A DNA stretch of 32,548 nt from an uncultured Eubacteriales bacterium (lineage in GTDB: Bacteria > Bacillota > Clostridia > Peptostreptococcales > Anaerovoracaceae): positions 1-32,548 of the forward strand of contig UQOC01000022.1 of the NCBI GenBank assembly GCA_900542565.1, read 5' to 3'. Each line of letters opens with the position of its first letter. Position 1 is the first letter of the stretch. The position numbers and the translations under genes were made by a program. The notes beneath the pieces were generated by a model, which did no database searches, had not been told where the DNA came from, and saw nothing but the letters and a program-made list of their open reading frames with translations. Positions 15,971-24,032 of this stretch are shown in pieces.

Positions 15971-15998
15971 ATCTTTCCCCTACCACTCTTATATGTTA

Positions 15999-16027
15999 AG
16001 TATAGCTTGTATTTAAGGTGATTTCAA
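15999..16027 (-). promoter_or_regulatory. Sigma-A promoter of the Xer-like gene
   Basis: TTGAAA (16022-16027), 17-bp spacer, TATACT (15999-16004) on the minus strand, 28 bp before the start codon. Confidence 0.7.
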
Positions 16028-16120
16028 CGAAAAAATTGTCATAACAGGGGGGTTTTTATCGGAAGATTATGGTAACGCACACATGCATGGCTGCGTAATG
16101 TTTGAAAAGAGGAGATAAAT

Positions 16121-16690
16121 ATGGCGATAAACAAAAAACTATTTTGGATATATCTTTTTATATTTGCGGTAGGTCTGTGTGCCGGTTCTTTTTTTGAGGT
16201 CTCCATGACAGGAGCGGGCAAGGATCAGCTTATGGATGCACTGTCCGGATTTTTTACCGATGGTAATAATGCGCCGTTCATTTCTGATTTTTCCCGATGT
16301 GCCGGTACATGGCTGATGATAACGGTCATTTTATTTGTGACTCCGTTTTTTCCGCCCCTTGTCCTTTGCGGCCCCCTGATATGCCTGGCAAAAGGCCTGT
16401 CTGTCGGATTTTCTGCTGCTATGCTGGCTGAAACCTTTGGATTGAAAGGCGGCTGGTACATCCTTTCGACGCTCGTGCCCCACTCTCTCATCCAGATACC
16501 TCTGATGTGCGTCATGGCTGCCTTTTCCGCAGAAAACGCAGCTTTTGCCGTAAAAGCCCTGCTTGCCGGGAAGCGCCGTTTGGCCGTCAAAAATGCCCTG
16601 CGCAGGCACGCAAGGCATTATTTGATGTTTTTTTCAGTATCAGCGGCGCTGCTGGCCGTTTCGTGCGTTATAGAAGCTCTCCTGAACTGA
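16121..16690 (+). CDS. spoIIM: Stage II sporulation protein M
   Basis: A 189-aa membrane protein with about five hydrophobic segments: [19 protein letters not shown] near the N-terminus, two in the middle around [38 protein letters not shown], and one near the C-terminus. The GLCAGSFF start and the G..L..PHS..E/QIP pattern fit the SpoIIM/DUF95 family. In Bacillus SpoIIM works with SpoIID and SpoIIP in septal peptidoglycan removal during engulfment. It is somewhat shorter than the Bacillus protein. GAGGAGA precedes the ATG. It is the only plus-strand gene in this segment and overlaps convergent nudF by 23 bp. I saw no convincing sigma-A promoter; a sporulation sigma factor is likely. Confidence 0.85.
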   Translation: MAINKKLFWIYLFIFAVGLCAGSFFEVSMTGAGKDQLMDALSGFFTDGNNAPFISDFSRCAGTWLMITVILFVTPFFPPLVLCGPLICLAKGLSVGFSAAMLAETFGLKGGWYILSTLVPHSLIQIPLMCVMAAFSAENAAFAVKALLAGKRRLAVKNALRRHARHYLMFFSVSAALLAVSCVIEALLN

Positions 16691-17213
16691 CGGCTTCTTT
16701 GGCCGCCCATATGGCTATGATAGTCTTGGCGTCATTGATCTGTCCCTTTAGGGCCATACTGCAAAGTTCATCTATATCCATCTCTTCTATGTCTATGGCT
16801 TCACCCTCATCTGGGCTTGTTTCGCCGGCTTCCAGGCTGGAGCACAGATACAGGTACAGTTTCTCCTCTGAATACCCCACGGAAGGATAAAAATATGTAA
16901 TATACTTGATCTTTCCAGCCTTGTAACCTGTCTCCTCTCTGAGTTCTCTCAGGGCTGCATCCCTGGGATCTTCACCCGGATCTATTTTTCCGGCCGGCGC
17001 TTCGAGCATTACCCTGCCGGCAGGTTTTCTGTACTGCTTCACCATTACCATCTTTCCCTGCCCGGTAACGGCCGCGATCACAGCTCCTCCGTTATGTTCA
17101 ACTATCTCCCGGAAAGATGTGCCGCTGACGGTGGTCACTTCGTCCCGCCTGAGATTGATTATCTTTCCTTCATATATCCGCTCTGTTTTAAGTGTTTTTT
17201 CCTCGAAAGTCAT
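16668..17213 (-). CDS. nudF: NUDIX hydrolase, ADP-ribose pyrophosphatase type
   Basis: A 181-aa cytoplasmic enzyme that probably splits ADP-ribose into AMP and ribose 5-phosphate. The complete Nudix box spans residues 75-97: G75, E81 and the RELREETGY end, preceded by [10 protein letters not shown], which is typical of the ADP-ribose pyrophosphatase subgroup. The N-terminal [17 protein letters not shown] also fits NudF/YqkG. AAGGGGAG precedes the ATG. It lies 33 bp after the iron-sulfur aldo/keto reductase gene and is probably cotranscribed with it. Its 3' end overlaps spoIIM on the other strand. Confidence 0.93.
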   Translation of the reverse strand: MTFEEKTLKTERIYEGKIINLRRDEVTTVSGTSFREIVEHNGGAVIAAVTGQGKMVMVKQYRKPAGRVMLEAPAGKIDPGEDPRDAALRELREETGYKAGKIKYITYFYPSVGYSEEKLYLYLCSSLEAGETSPDEGEAIDIEEMDIDELCSMALKGQINDAKTIIAIWAAKEAVSSGELL

Positions 17214-17246
17214 TTTTGGTCTCCCCTTAATATCCCGCTTTGCGAT

Positions 17247-18380
17247 CTATCCATTAAGCCTTTCAACAAAGTCCTCCATGACATCCGGTATATGTATCTG
17301 CTGAGGACATACCTCCTCACAGCTGCCGCATCCTATGCAGGCGCTTGGCTGTTTATCCTCAGGTATGGCGGAAAGGGCCATAGGAGCGATAAAACCGCCT
17401 TCTGTAAAGGCGTGTTCATTATACAATGCCAGCAGTCCCGGTATATCCAGTCCCATTGGACAGTGGCTGACACAGTACCGGCATGCAGTACAAGGCAGCG
17501 CTATCTTATTTACCATTTCTCCCGCCAGATCGGTGATGGCCTTGGTTTCTTCACTGCTGAGGGGCTGATCCTTGGAGAAGATGAAAATATTCTCCTTCAT
17601 CTGTTCAAGGTCGGACATTCCTGACAAGATGACGGTAACGCCCGGCACTCCCTGAAGGAAGCGGAAAGCCCATTCCTGAGGAGTCCTATCTGGATCCAGC
17701 ATGCTGAGCCTCTTCTTTTCATCATCTTTGAGCCTGCACAATCTGCCGCCTCTGAGGGGTTCCATTACCCATACAGGTATGTCTAGTTCATTGAGTTTTT
17801 CCACCTTTGCCTTGGCGTTCTGGAAATCGTAGTCAAGATAATTGAGCTGTATCTGGCAGAACTCCATATCATGGCCGTAAGCGTCCAGGAAACGCATCAT
17901 CACCTCATAGCTTCCATGAACGGAAAATCCCAGATGGCGGATCCTTCCATTCTTTTTCTGCTGGGTGAGATATGCGTGGATCCCGTGTTCTTCATTCAGA
18001 TATTCATCTATGTTCATCTCGCACACATTATGGACAAGATAGAAGTCAAAATATCCGACCCGGCATTTTTCAAGCTGCTTTTCAAAAATTTCTTCCACCT
18101 TATCCATGTTGGAAAGATCGTAACCGGGGAATTTGCTGGCCAGATAAAAACTTTCTCTCGGATAACGGGAAAGCGCCTTTCCCATTACCGTCTCTGAATT
18201 GCCCCCGTGATATCCCCATGCCGTATCAAAATAGTTTATGCCGTTTCTGATGGCGTAGTCTACCATTTCCATGGCTGCGCTTTCATCGATCTTTGAATCG
18301 TCTCCGCCGATGACAGGAAGACGCATTGATCCCATGCCCAGCTGCGAAAGCTTCATGCCCTTAAAATCTTTGTAGATCAT
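17247..18380 (-). CDS. Aldo/keto reductase with C-terminal 4Fe-4S ferredoxin domain
   Basis: A 377-aa protein fusing an aldo/keto reductase barrel (residues 1-275) to a ferredoxin-like tail. The barrel shows NYFDTAWGYHGGNSE with the catalytic Asp and Tyr, LASKFPG with the Lys, and FYLVHNV with the His. The tail has two CxxCxxCxxxCP clusters, CTACRYCVSHCP and CIGCGSCEEVCP, expected to bind two [4Fe-4S] centres. Such proteins are common in strict anaerobes; electron donor and substrate are not known. AAAGGAACAGAGAT precedes the ATG, and a promoter lies 47 bp upstream. nudF follows in the operon. Confidence 0.92.
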   Translation of the reverse strand: MIYKDFKGMKLSQLGMGSMRLPVIGGDDSKIDESAAMEMVDYAIRNGINYFDTAWGYHGGNSETVMGKALSRYPRESFYLASKFPGYDLSNMDKVEEIFEKQLEKCRVGYFDFYLVHNVCEMNIDEYLNEEHGIHAYLTQQKKNGRIRHLGFSVHGSYEVMMRFLDAYGHDMEFCQIQLNYLDYDFQNAKAKVEKLNELDIPVWVMEPLRGGRLCRLKDDEKKRLSMLDPDRTPQEWAFRFLQGVPGVTVILSGMSDLEQMKENIFIFSKDQPLSSEETKAITDLAGEMVNKIALPCTACRYCVSHCPMGLDIPGLLALYNEHAFTEGGFIAPMALSAIPEDKQPSACIGCGSCEEVCPQQIHIPDVMEDFVERLNG

Positions 18381-18426
18381 ATCTCTGTTCCTTTCTGCTT
18401 TCTATGGCCTTAATGTTCATACTGAT

Positions 18427-18455
18427 TATATAATTTAAAGTCAGCTTTAAGTCAA
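18427..18455 (-). promoter_or_regulatory. Sigma-A promoter of the Fe-S AKR-nudF operon
   Basis: TTGACT (18450-18455), 17-bp spacer, TATATA (18427-18432); a TATAAT two bases further on gives an alternative with a 19-bp spacer. Confidence 0.65.
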
Positions 18456-18466
18456 GCATTTTGCAT

Positions 18467-18492
18467 AAAAAAACCGTCCGGCATGCGGACGG
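18467..18492 (-). terminator. Terminator of spoVS
   Basis: Perfect 7-bp stem CCGTCCG/CGGACGG (18474-18480 with 18486-18492), 5-nt loop and seven U on the minus strand, directly after the spoVS stop. Confidence 0.9.
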
Positions 18493-18498
18493 TATGTA

Positions 18499-18759
18499 TC
18501 ATCTCGGTTCGATCAGCAGTTTTATGGCCGTTCTTTCCTCTCCTTCGATCTGGATGTCCGTAAAGGCCGGAATGCATACCAGATCTATCCCGCTGGGAGC
18601 GACAAAACCTCTGGCAATGGCTGTGGCCTTGATGGCCTGATTGAGGGCTCCCGCTCCTATGGCCTGGATCTCGGCTCCTCCTTTTTCTCTTAACACACCT
18701 GCTAAGGCTCCTGCTACCGAATTGGGATTGGATTTGGCTGATACTTTTAAGATCTCCAT
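18499..18759 (-). CDS. spoVS: Stage V sporulation protein S
   Basis: An 86-aa Alba-fold protein that matches SpoVS over its whole length, including KVSAKSNPNSVAGALAGVLR, AIGAGALNQAIKA, ARGFVAPSGIDL and PAFTDI. SpoVS affects septation and coat assembly during sporulation and is one of the most conserved sporulation proteins. AGGAGG lies at ideal distance before the ATG. A TATAAT box lies at 18851-18856 on the minus strand, but its -35 region is weak (CAGACA with a 19-bp spacer), so a sporulation sigma factor or activator may be involved. It is monocistronic, closed by its own terminator. Confidence 0.96.
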   Translation of the reverse strand: MEILKVSAKSNPNSVAGALAGVLREKGGAEIQAIGAGALNQAIKATAIARGFVAPSGIDLVCIPAFTDIQIEGEERTAIKLLIEPR

Positions 18760-18940
18760 TATTATTCCTCCTGTTATGATCTTTTATCTTTACCTTTCTG
18801 CACAAAAGGCATCGCTTGCACATCGCATCCCGGGTATCTGCGATAAAATAATTATAACGGATTTGTCATGGATGTTGTCTGAAACTCTTCGACAATTTCA
18901 CCCATCAATCAACTTTTTTCACTTTTTTTTCACTTTTCCC

Positions 18941-18969
18941 TTGCAATTCATCAAATAAATTTGTATAAT
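18941..18969 (+). promoter_or_regulatory. Promoter upstream of the RNase H-like gene
   Basis: TTGCAA (18941-18946), 17-bp spacer, perfect TATAAT (18964-18969). Transcription should start near 18976, at the foot of a 7-bp hairpin GGTTATC/GATAACC (18978-18984 with 18991-18997). Confidence 0.75.
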
Positions 18970-19035
18970 AGCATTGTGGTTATCCCCCCTGATAACCTCA
19001 TAATCTCAAATCCAAAATACCCCTTTTGAACAAAG

Positions 19036-19062
19036 TAGCCTGCTCCCCTGCAGGCTATTTTG
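19036..19062 (+). terminator. Terminator-like hairpin in the leader of the RNase H-like gene
   Basis: Perfect 8-bp stem TAGCCTGC/GCAGGCTA (19036-19043 with 19050-19057), TCCCCT loop, then TTTTGTT. It lies 60 nt after the predicted transcript start and 26 bp before the start codon, so it would cut most transcripts to a short RNA of about 85 nt. Confidence 0.65.
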
Positions 19063-19087
19063 TTATCACTTTTCCACAGGAGGGACC

Positions 19088-20128
19088 ATGAAGATCATAC
19101 AAGATGAATGTTTGATAAAGGAGTTTGATTCCGGACTGATCTCCCAGTATCTGGGGGGCATGTCACTGGGAGTCTTTGACATCGAGACTCTCGGCCTGAA
19201 TCCTCAGTACTGCCCCATCGTCCTGGCCGGATTCCTTGAACCGGGTGCAGGCGGCGCCTGCCGTATCACCCAGTACTTTGCCGAAGTCCCCGAAGACGAA
19301 AGCCTTATCATAAAGAGGATACAGGATGATCTCAGCCGTGTTGACTATATACTGACATATAACGGAAGACATTTTGACATCCCTTTTGTAGAAAAGCGGG
19401 CGGAGAAACTTGGCGTTCCCGGCCCTTTCAGTGTCTATGACCTTGACCTTTACATGGTCCTCAACGGCTACAGCCAGGTGAAATTTTTCATGAAAAACCT
19501 CCGGCAGAAAACAGTAGAGCGTTTCATGGGCCTTGACACCGGCCGTGACGACATGATCTCCGGCGCAGAAAGCATAGAGCTTTATGAAAGGTTCATACGC
19601 TGCGAAAATCCGGATGAAAGATCCATGATCCAAAACAAGATACTGCTCCACAACCATGATGATATAATCCAGCTTTACAAGATCATGCCCATACTTATGC
19701 AGACCGATATCCACCGCGCATTCTACTCCCTTGGCTTCCCTGTAAAGGGCGTGAGCGGATGGCCGACCCTGTGCGTTTCATCCATCAGGACCGGGACATG
19801 GGGCATAAGCGTTTCCGGCATATACGGCGGTGAAGGTTTTTCCTATATGGCGTATGATAGCTTTACCGAGCATTTTTCATGCGAATTCCGAGAGGATAAC
19901 CATTTTAAATTTGATTTCCGAACAGAACGCCATAAAGGCAATGTCTTTCTCAACTTGCGCCTTTATCTTGACGATCTGGAAAAGTTCAGGAACTATCCTC
20001 ACTTTATCAACGGTTTTCTGCATGTGACAGATGGCCGTTCTGCCCATTACATGGAGATCAACACCTTTGTCAGGGAATTCCTGAAAAAGTTCATGGAAGA
20101 TACGGTATGCCCGCTTATGATCCTTTAA
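19088..20128 (+). CDS. RNase H-like (DEDD exonuclease) domain protein, YprB type
   Basis: A 346-aa cytoplasmic protein. Residues 25-205 form an RNase_H_2-type 3'-5' exonuclease fold: FDIETLGL gives the first two acidic residues (D31, E33), YNGRHFDIPFV the third, and LLHNHDDIIQL the fourth. The C-terminal 140 residues have no motif I recognise; they are rich in aromatic residues and may be a beta domain. Proteins of this group are widespread in Firmicutes and their substrate is mostly unknown. AGGAGGGACC precedes the ATG. A promoter and an attenuator-like hairpin lie in the leader. It is followed by tRNA-Glu on the same strand. Confidence 0.82.
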   Translation: MKIIQDECLIKEFDSGLISQYLGGMSLGVFDIETLGLNPQYCPIVLAGFLEPGAGGACRITQYFAEVPEDESLIIKRIQDDLSRVDYILTYNGRHFDIPFVEKRAEKLGVPGPFSVYDLDLYMVLNGYSQVKFFMKNLRQKTVERFMGLDTGRDDMISGAESIELYERFIRCENPDERSMIQNKILLHNHDDIIQLYKIMPILMQTDIHRAFYSLGFPVKGVSGWPTLCVSSIRTGTWGISVSGIYGGEGFSYMAYDSFTEHFSCEFREDNHFKFDFRTERHKGNVFLNLRLYLDDLEKFRNYPHFINGFLHVTDGRSAHYMEINTFVREFLKKFMEDTVCPLMIL

Positions 20129-20223
20129 TATCCCTTCCGGCTCCAAAGGCGCAGCCTTGTACTGGCATGCTGTTTTCCCTCCGTTTTCTTGTTTTTGATG
20201 GCTGAAAAAACTTAAACTTTTGC

Positions 20224-20251
20224 TTGCATGTTTGAGATTTTATGATATAAT
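20224..20251 (+). promoter_or_regulatory. Promoter of tRNA-Glu
   Basis: TTGCAT (20224-20229), 16-bp spacer, perfect TATAAT (20246-20251), ending 21 bp before the tRNA. Confidence 0.7.
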
Positions 20252-20272
20252 ATATGTCGTGACAGCCATTAT

Positions 20273-20347
20273 GGCTCTATGGTCAAGCGGTTAAGACTCC
20301 GCCCTCTCACGGCGGCAACTCGGGTTCGAATCCCGATAGAGTCACCA
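20273..20347 (+). tRNA. tRNA-Glu (CUC anticodon)
   Basis: A 75-nt gene including an encoded CCA. The acceptor stem GGCTCTA/TAGAGTC has one G-U pair, the anticodon stem is CCGCC/GGCGG with loop CTCTCAC, so the anticodon is CUC and reads GAG. The T-arm has GGGTTCGAATCCC. It is transcribed alone and ends at the hairpin that follows. Confidence 0.95.
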
Positions 20348-20348
20348 C

Positions 20349-20388
20349 AAAAAAACCTGCATCCGCAAGATTGCAGGTTTTTATTTTT
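20349..20388. terminator. Bidirectional terminator after tRNA-Glu and the GPH symporter gene
   Basis: 7-bp stem ACCTGCA/TGCAGGT (20355-20361 with 20372-20378) with A-runs on the left and T-runs on the right. On the plus strand it ends TTTTTATTTTT and on the minus strand TTTTTTTG, so it serves both convergent units. Confidence 0.88.
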
Positions 20389-20487
20389 AAGATCTTTTTC
20401 CAGATTACGGACATCCTCCCGGCCATGTGTCCTCATGGCTCAAGATGTTATGCTGCCCGGCAGGGTTATATTTGTCCTGCATATATA

Positions 20488-21879
20488 TCAGCCGGCTTTG
20501 GTCCCTATTATCCTCTCTATATCCGCCATGTACTGGTCATATCTTTCGCCCTTTTTACGCAGGCTCAAAGCAGTCTGCAAAGATGCGAATGTCTCTTTGT
20601 TGATCGGGAAGATCTTCAGCACTGCTGCTCCCACCAGCAAACAGATACACGGGAACAAAATGTAAGCTATGTTCAGGAATCCCGTAACGCTTTCCGGCTG
20701 AACCTGCAGATCCGGATCAAAGCCTGCCAGATCAAAGAATATGCCGAAAGCCTGGACCATTATGGCTGTTATCAGCGTTCCCAGTACCGATACAGCGGAC
20801 ATGATATCTCCCTCTCGTCTCTTATGGTTCACATACTCGTCTACTTCCACTATGTCATAAAAAATAGAGCTGCTCAGTTGCCAGAAACCTGTCTGCACCA
20901 TGGCAAATATACCGATATATACGGCACAGCCCATGACAGAATCGCTGGCAAACAGGTATATGGCGATCCCTGCCACAGCACATGAGGCCATTACCACCAT
21001 CTGCTGCCACGCCTTGCTCTTTGCCATAGCCATCTTATCTGTCAGCGGAGTTGCAAGAGCAAAGATCGCAACGGTGAATATATAGATATATGATGTGTAC
21101 CTGTTATCCAGTCCCAGATTGTACTGGAGGAAATATATCGTTCCTACGCTGTACAGCGAAAAGGCACATGTAAATGCTATTTTGTAGACCACAGCCAGCT
21201 TCATCGGCCGCAGGGCAAGGAGCTGCCTGTAACTGATTAGGATCTCTTTCACAAGGTTTTCTTTCTTTTCGGCCTTCTCCAATACATATATGTTTTTGCC
21301 TGTTGCCGCAACGCAGGTCATCCAGCCGATCAGACAGCAAGCTCCTATTATCAGGCCCATCACCTGCCATGCCATCCGCTGGTCTGTGAACATGTCAAGT
21401 ACCATGAGCGGCATTATATAACCTATGGCATTTCCTGCTATGGAAAACGCTCTTGTTATGCTCCTGAGCCTGATGCGGCTTTCATATCCTGTCACGATTT
21501 CTGCACCGAGAGCGTTATACGGTATCTCATTGGTAGAAAACGCTATCCTGAAAGCAACTGCCAAAATCAGATAATACGCTATCCTCAGTCCTGCTGGCAT
21601 CTGTATATATCTGAACAGCAGAACACAGACAGGCATCATTGCCAGAGCCGCAGCCATCATAAAGGGCCTGCGTCTTCCCATCTTTGAAGTACATCTGTCA
21701 GAGAAATTCCCCACGACCATGCCGGCAATAACTTCCACTACCATGGCCAATGACGATATGGTCCCTGCCGTGGATGAACTGAATCCTACGCAGTTGGTCA
21801 GAAAAACCACGAAATAAGATGAGATAAAGTAGTAAGAAGCACCCTGTCCCAGAGCTCCAAATCCGTACCCGGTTATCAT
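20488..21879 (-). CDS. GPH-type MFS symporter
   Basis: A 463-aa membrane protein with about 12 hydrophobic segments. TNEIPYNALGAEIVTGYESR is the signature of the glycoside-pentoside-hexuronide:cation symporter family (MelB-like), and SDRCTSKMGRRRPFM is the cytoplasmic loop after helix 2. These carriers import glycosides or other polar solutes with Na+ or H+. The ATG overlaps the ybaK stop (ATGA), with AGGAGG nine bases upstream. It ends a series of co-directional genes for amino-acid-like catabolism, so an imported amino acid derivative is conceivable, but the family assignment does not tell the substrate. Confidence 0.87.
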   Translation of the reverse strand: MITGYGFGALGQGASYYFISSYFVVFLTNCVGFSSSTAGTISSLAMVVEVIAGMVVGNFSDRCTSKMGRRRPFMMAAALAMMPVCVLLFRYIQMPAGLRIAYYLILAVAFRIAFSTNEIPYNALGAEIVTGYESRIRLRSITRAFSIAGNAIGYIMPLMVLDMFTDQRMAWQVMGLIIGACCLIGWMTCVAATGKNIYVLEKAEKKENLVKEILISYRQLLALRPMKLAVVYKIAFTCAFSLYSVGTIYFLQYNLGLDNRYTSYIYIFTVAIFALATPLTDKMAMAKSKAWQQMVVMASCAVAGIAIYLFASDSVMGCAVYIGIFAMVQTGFWQLSSSIFYDIVEVDEYVNHKRREGDIMSAVSVLGTLITAIMVQAFGIFFDLAGFDPDLQVQPESVTGFLNIAYILFPCICLLVGAAVLKIFPINKETFASLQTALSLRKKGERYDQYMADIERIIGTKAG

Positions 21880-22343
21880 ACTATATCGGCCTCCTGTAAC
21901 CGTATTACTTTTTTCAGATCTTCCAGAGAAATTTCGATCTGATATCCGATCTTCCCGGCACTTACGAATATCGTCTCCGCATTCCCGGCAGAAACATCTA
22001 TAGTCGTCTTAAAGAATTTTTTCATTCCTATGGGCGAGCAGCCTCCGTGTATATATCCGGTAAGCGGAAGCAGTTCTTTTGATCTTATCATCTCGATAGA
22101 TTTTTCCCCTACGGCTCTTGCCGCTTTTTTCAGGTTAAGCTCGCCTGAGACGGGAACCATAAATACATAATGCTCTTTGCTCTTACCTACAGTCACCAAA
22201 GTTTTAAATACCCTGTCCGGGTCCTCTCCAAGAGCAGCGGCAGCATCATTTCCTGATATCGCCCCTGTATCGCCGTAATAATGGCCCACATACGGGATCT
22301 TTTTCTGATCCAGCATCCTCATGACATTTGTCTTTTCTTCCAT
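21876..22343 (-). CDS. ybaK: YbaK/EbsC family aminoacyl-tRNA deacylase
   Basis: A 155-aa cytoplasmic editing enzyme that removes wrongly attached amino acids, typically Cys-tRNA(Pro). Conserved features are RVFKTLV with the catalytic Lys, YVFMVPVSGELNLKKAA, and GYIHGGCSPIGMKK containing the GxxSPIG loop. The start at 22343 (MEEKTNVMRML) is preferred, since AGAGG is 11 bases upstream; the ATG at 22352 lies too close to that site. Its stop overlaps the symporter start. A strong terminator lies only 22 bp upstream of the start codon, so its expression must involve read-through or regulation there. Confidence 0.9.
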   Translation of the reverse strand: MEEKTNVMRMLDQKKIPYVGHYYGDTGAISGNDAAAALGEDPDRVFKTLVTVGKSKEHYVFMVPVSGELNLKKAARAVGEKSIEMIRSKELLPLTGYIHGGCSPIGMKKFFKTTIDVSAGNAETIFVSAGKIGYQIEISLEDLKKVIRLQEADIV

Positions 22344-22364
22344 ATCTGCCATATCCTCTCATAT

Positions 22365-22395
22365 AAAAACTTCCGCAGAGACTGCGGAAGTTTTT
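22365..22395. terminator. Terminator between the InlB-repeat gene and ybaK
   Basis: Perfect 10-bp stem ACTTCCGCAG/CTGCGGAAGT (22369-22378 with 22382-22391), 3-nt loop, U-runs on both sides. On the minus strand it follows the small InlB-repeat gene by 17 bp and precedes ybaK by 22 bp. Confidence 0.9.
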
Positions 22396-22411
22396 AAAGT
22401 CTTTCAAGCCT

Positions 22412-22753
22412 TCAGCCTTGCGTTCCGTCAGGCTCCCACTGGGCATAAAGGGTCAGATTTTCTCTTATATTCAACCCTACGCCTGCTTTAAAGGCTTCAC
22501 CGCTTCCGTCGGGCTGCGTGTTCCATCCGATCAAGGTATAACCGGCCCTTGTTATCCCCGTCTGGTCTGCGGACTTTACCGTATAAAACGAACCGTCCGG
22601 CAGACCACGGTCAACAAACTGACCGGTCCCTCCGTTGGCAATATAAGTGACTGTAAATGTTTCATCGGATGGTATCCTGAATACCTTCAGCCACCTTGTG
22701 CCGCAGCAGCAGGGGCGGCAGGAGATGTGGGCATGTTTATTAAAAAAATACAT
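22412..22753 (-). CDS. Small Cys-rich protein with one InlB B-repeat
   Basis: A 113-aa protein. Residues about 33-108 form a single Listeria-Bacteroides (InlB B, Flg_new) repeat: VTYIANGGTGQFVDRGLPDG, then GYTLIGWNTQPDGSGEAF and ENLTLYAQWEP. Such repeats are normally found on large secreted surface proteins, but this one has no signal peptide, anchor or further repeats. The N-terminus is instead Cys-rich (ISCRPCCCGTRW), which could bind metal or join a membrane by another route. AAAGGAAGC precedes the ATG, its own promoter lies upstream and a terminator follows, so it is a real independent gene. Function unknown. Confidence 0.75.
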   Translation of the reverse strand: MYFFNKHAHISCRPCCCGTRWLKVFRIPSDETFTVTYIANGGTGQFVDRGLPDGSFYTVKSADQTGITRAGYTLIGWNTQPDGSGEAFKAGVGLNIRENLTLYAQWEPDGTQG

Positions 22754-22788
22754 GATCAGCTTCCTTTCTGAAAATCCCGTTCCCTATC

Positions 22789-22818
22789 ATCATATTCTGA
22801 TGGGGAGGTTTTTGTCAG
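22789..22818 (-). promoter_or_regulatory. Promoter of the InlB-repeat gene
   Basis: CTGACA (22813-22818), 18-bp spacer, TATGAT (22789-22794) on the minus strand, directly after the M20 gene. Confidence 0.6.
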
Positions 22819-22829
22819 AAAGAAAATGG

Positions 22830-24011
22830 TCAATAATTTCCGCTTTCTATCATCTGCCTGAATTCTTCTTTTATCTCGGCAAGGAGTCCAGGGTCAGTCA
22901 GTACCTCCGCACCTGTCATTGCCATTGCCGCAGATCCTATCCTTATGGCTCTGTCCGCAGCCGGGGTCATTGTCATCTCTGCAAACTCTTCTGTGTGTAA
23001 CTGCAGGTCAGGGCAGTCCAGGCTTATCCATGGATGTATCGCCGGTACCACCTGGCTCACATCACCCATATCAGTAGAGCCGTTGCTGTCAACATGAGGC
23101 ATTTTGCCTCCTCCCAATTCCTCGTAAAATTTATCAAATATATCGGCAAGGGCCCTGTTGCTGACCATGTTCTTGTTTCCCGGCTCATTGTTCCATATCT
23201 TATATGTCGTTCCTACAGCCGAGCAGGCAGCCTGAGCGCACCTTTCAAACAGATCCCGTATCTTTTTTATATCTTTCATGGTCTCTGCTCTGACCAGGTA
23301 TTTAACGGCGGAATAGTCAGGTATCACGCTGCATTTTTCGCCTCCGTACACAAACACTCCGTATATATTGGTATTCTTCAGATATTGTTTTTCAAAACCG
23401 ATCAGGCTGTAGAAATGCACTGCCGCATCAAGGGCGTTTATACCCTGTTCCGGAGCCGCTCCCGCATGGGAAGACTTTCCAAAGAAGTCCACCTGCCATG
23501 CATCAAGGGCCGTGGTCTTTCCGCTGGAAAGATTTATGGGATTAGGATGCACTGTAAGAGCCACATCTATCTGTTCAAATACTCCATTATCTGCCATGGG
23601 AGCCTTGGTCACAAAACATTCCTCAGCCGGAGTACCGAACAGTATGACCTTTCCGCCAGTTTCCTTTACCACTTCTTTCAGGGCAATGGCTGCGCCGACT
23701 GTGGCAGCAGCTATTACATTGTGGCCGCACCCGTGTCCAATTGTGGGAAGCGCATCGTATTCACAAGTTATCCCTATGGACGCACCTTCTCTGCCGCTGT
23801 CATATACCGCCTGAAAACTGTATGGTATGGCCAGTATTTCTCTTGTCACATCAAATCCATGCTTTTCCATGGTGTCAGTGAGGAGAGCGCTGGCCTTGAG
23901 CTCTTCTCCACCTACTTCTGGGTTCTCATACAGATAAGTCCTTATATCTTCCAGCTCTTCCATGGACTTGTCAACAGTATCTATTATCAGCCTTTTTAAT
24001 TTTGTATCCAT
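22830..24011 (-). CDS. M20 family metallopeptidase/amidohydrolase
   Basis: A 393-aa cytoplasmic zinc hydrolase of the M20D (AbgB/amidohydrolase) group, which splits N-acyl amino acids or small peptides. Metal ligands are seen in EYDALPTIGHGCGHN (H93, H97), the PAEEC segment (E130, E131) and VHPNP (H155); the dimerisation domain begins near GKSSHAGAAPEQGINALDA. STDMGDVS and the final LHTEEF also fit. AAGGAG lies at good distance before the ATG. It follows the dehydratase gene by 21 bp, so it belongs to the operon that begins with the ornithine cyclodeaminase-like gene. The exact substrate is unknown. Confidence 0.9.
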   Translation of the reverse strand: MDTKLKRLIIDTVDKSMEELEDIRTYLYENPEVGGEELKASALLTDTMEKHGFDVTREILAIPYSFQAVYDSGREGASIGITCEYDALPTIGHGCGHNVIAAATVGAAIALKEVVKETGGKVILFGTPAEECFVTKAPMADNGVFEQIDVALTVHPNPINLSSGKTTALDAWQVDFFGKSSHAGAAPEQGINALDAAVHFYSLIGFEKQYLKNTNIYGVFVYGGEKCSVIPDYSAVKYLVRAETMKDIKKIRDLFERCAQAACSAVGTTYKIWNNEPGNKNMVSNRALADIFDKFYEELGGGKMPHVDSNGSTDMGDVSQVVPAIHPWISLDCPDLQLHTEEFAEMTMTPAADRAIRIGSAAMAMTGAEVLTDPGLLAEIKEEFRQMIESGNY

Positions 24012-24032
24012 AATTTCTCCTTTTCTTTCCGG

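Larger units (their letters stand above)
18760..19087. other. Divergent intergenic region between spoVS and the RNase H-like gene
   Basis: These 328 bp hold the spoVS upstream region on one strand and, on the other, a perfect promoter, a start-proximal hairpin and a terminator-like hairpin ahead of the exonuclease gene. A T-rich tract (18912-18940) lies just before the plus-strand promoter. No protein-coding frame is convincing. Confidence 0.65.

Noticed and set aside
23034..23999. 321-codon plus-strand frame
   Set aside because: It lies wholly antisense to the clear M20 hydrolase gene and has no motif or start signal.
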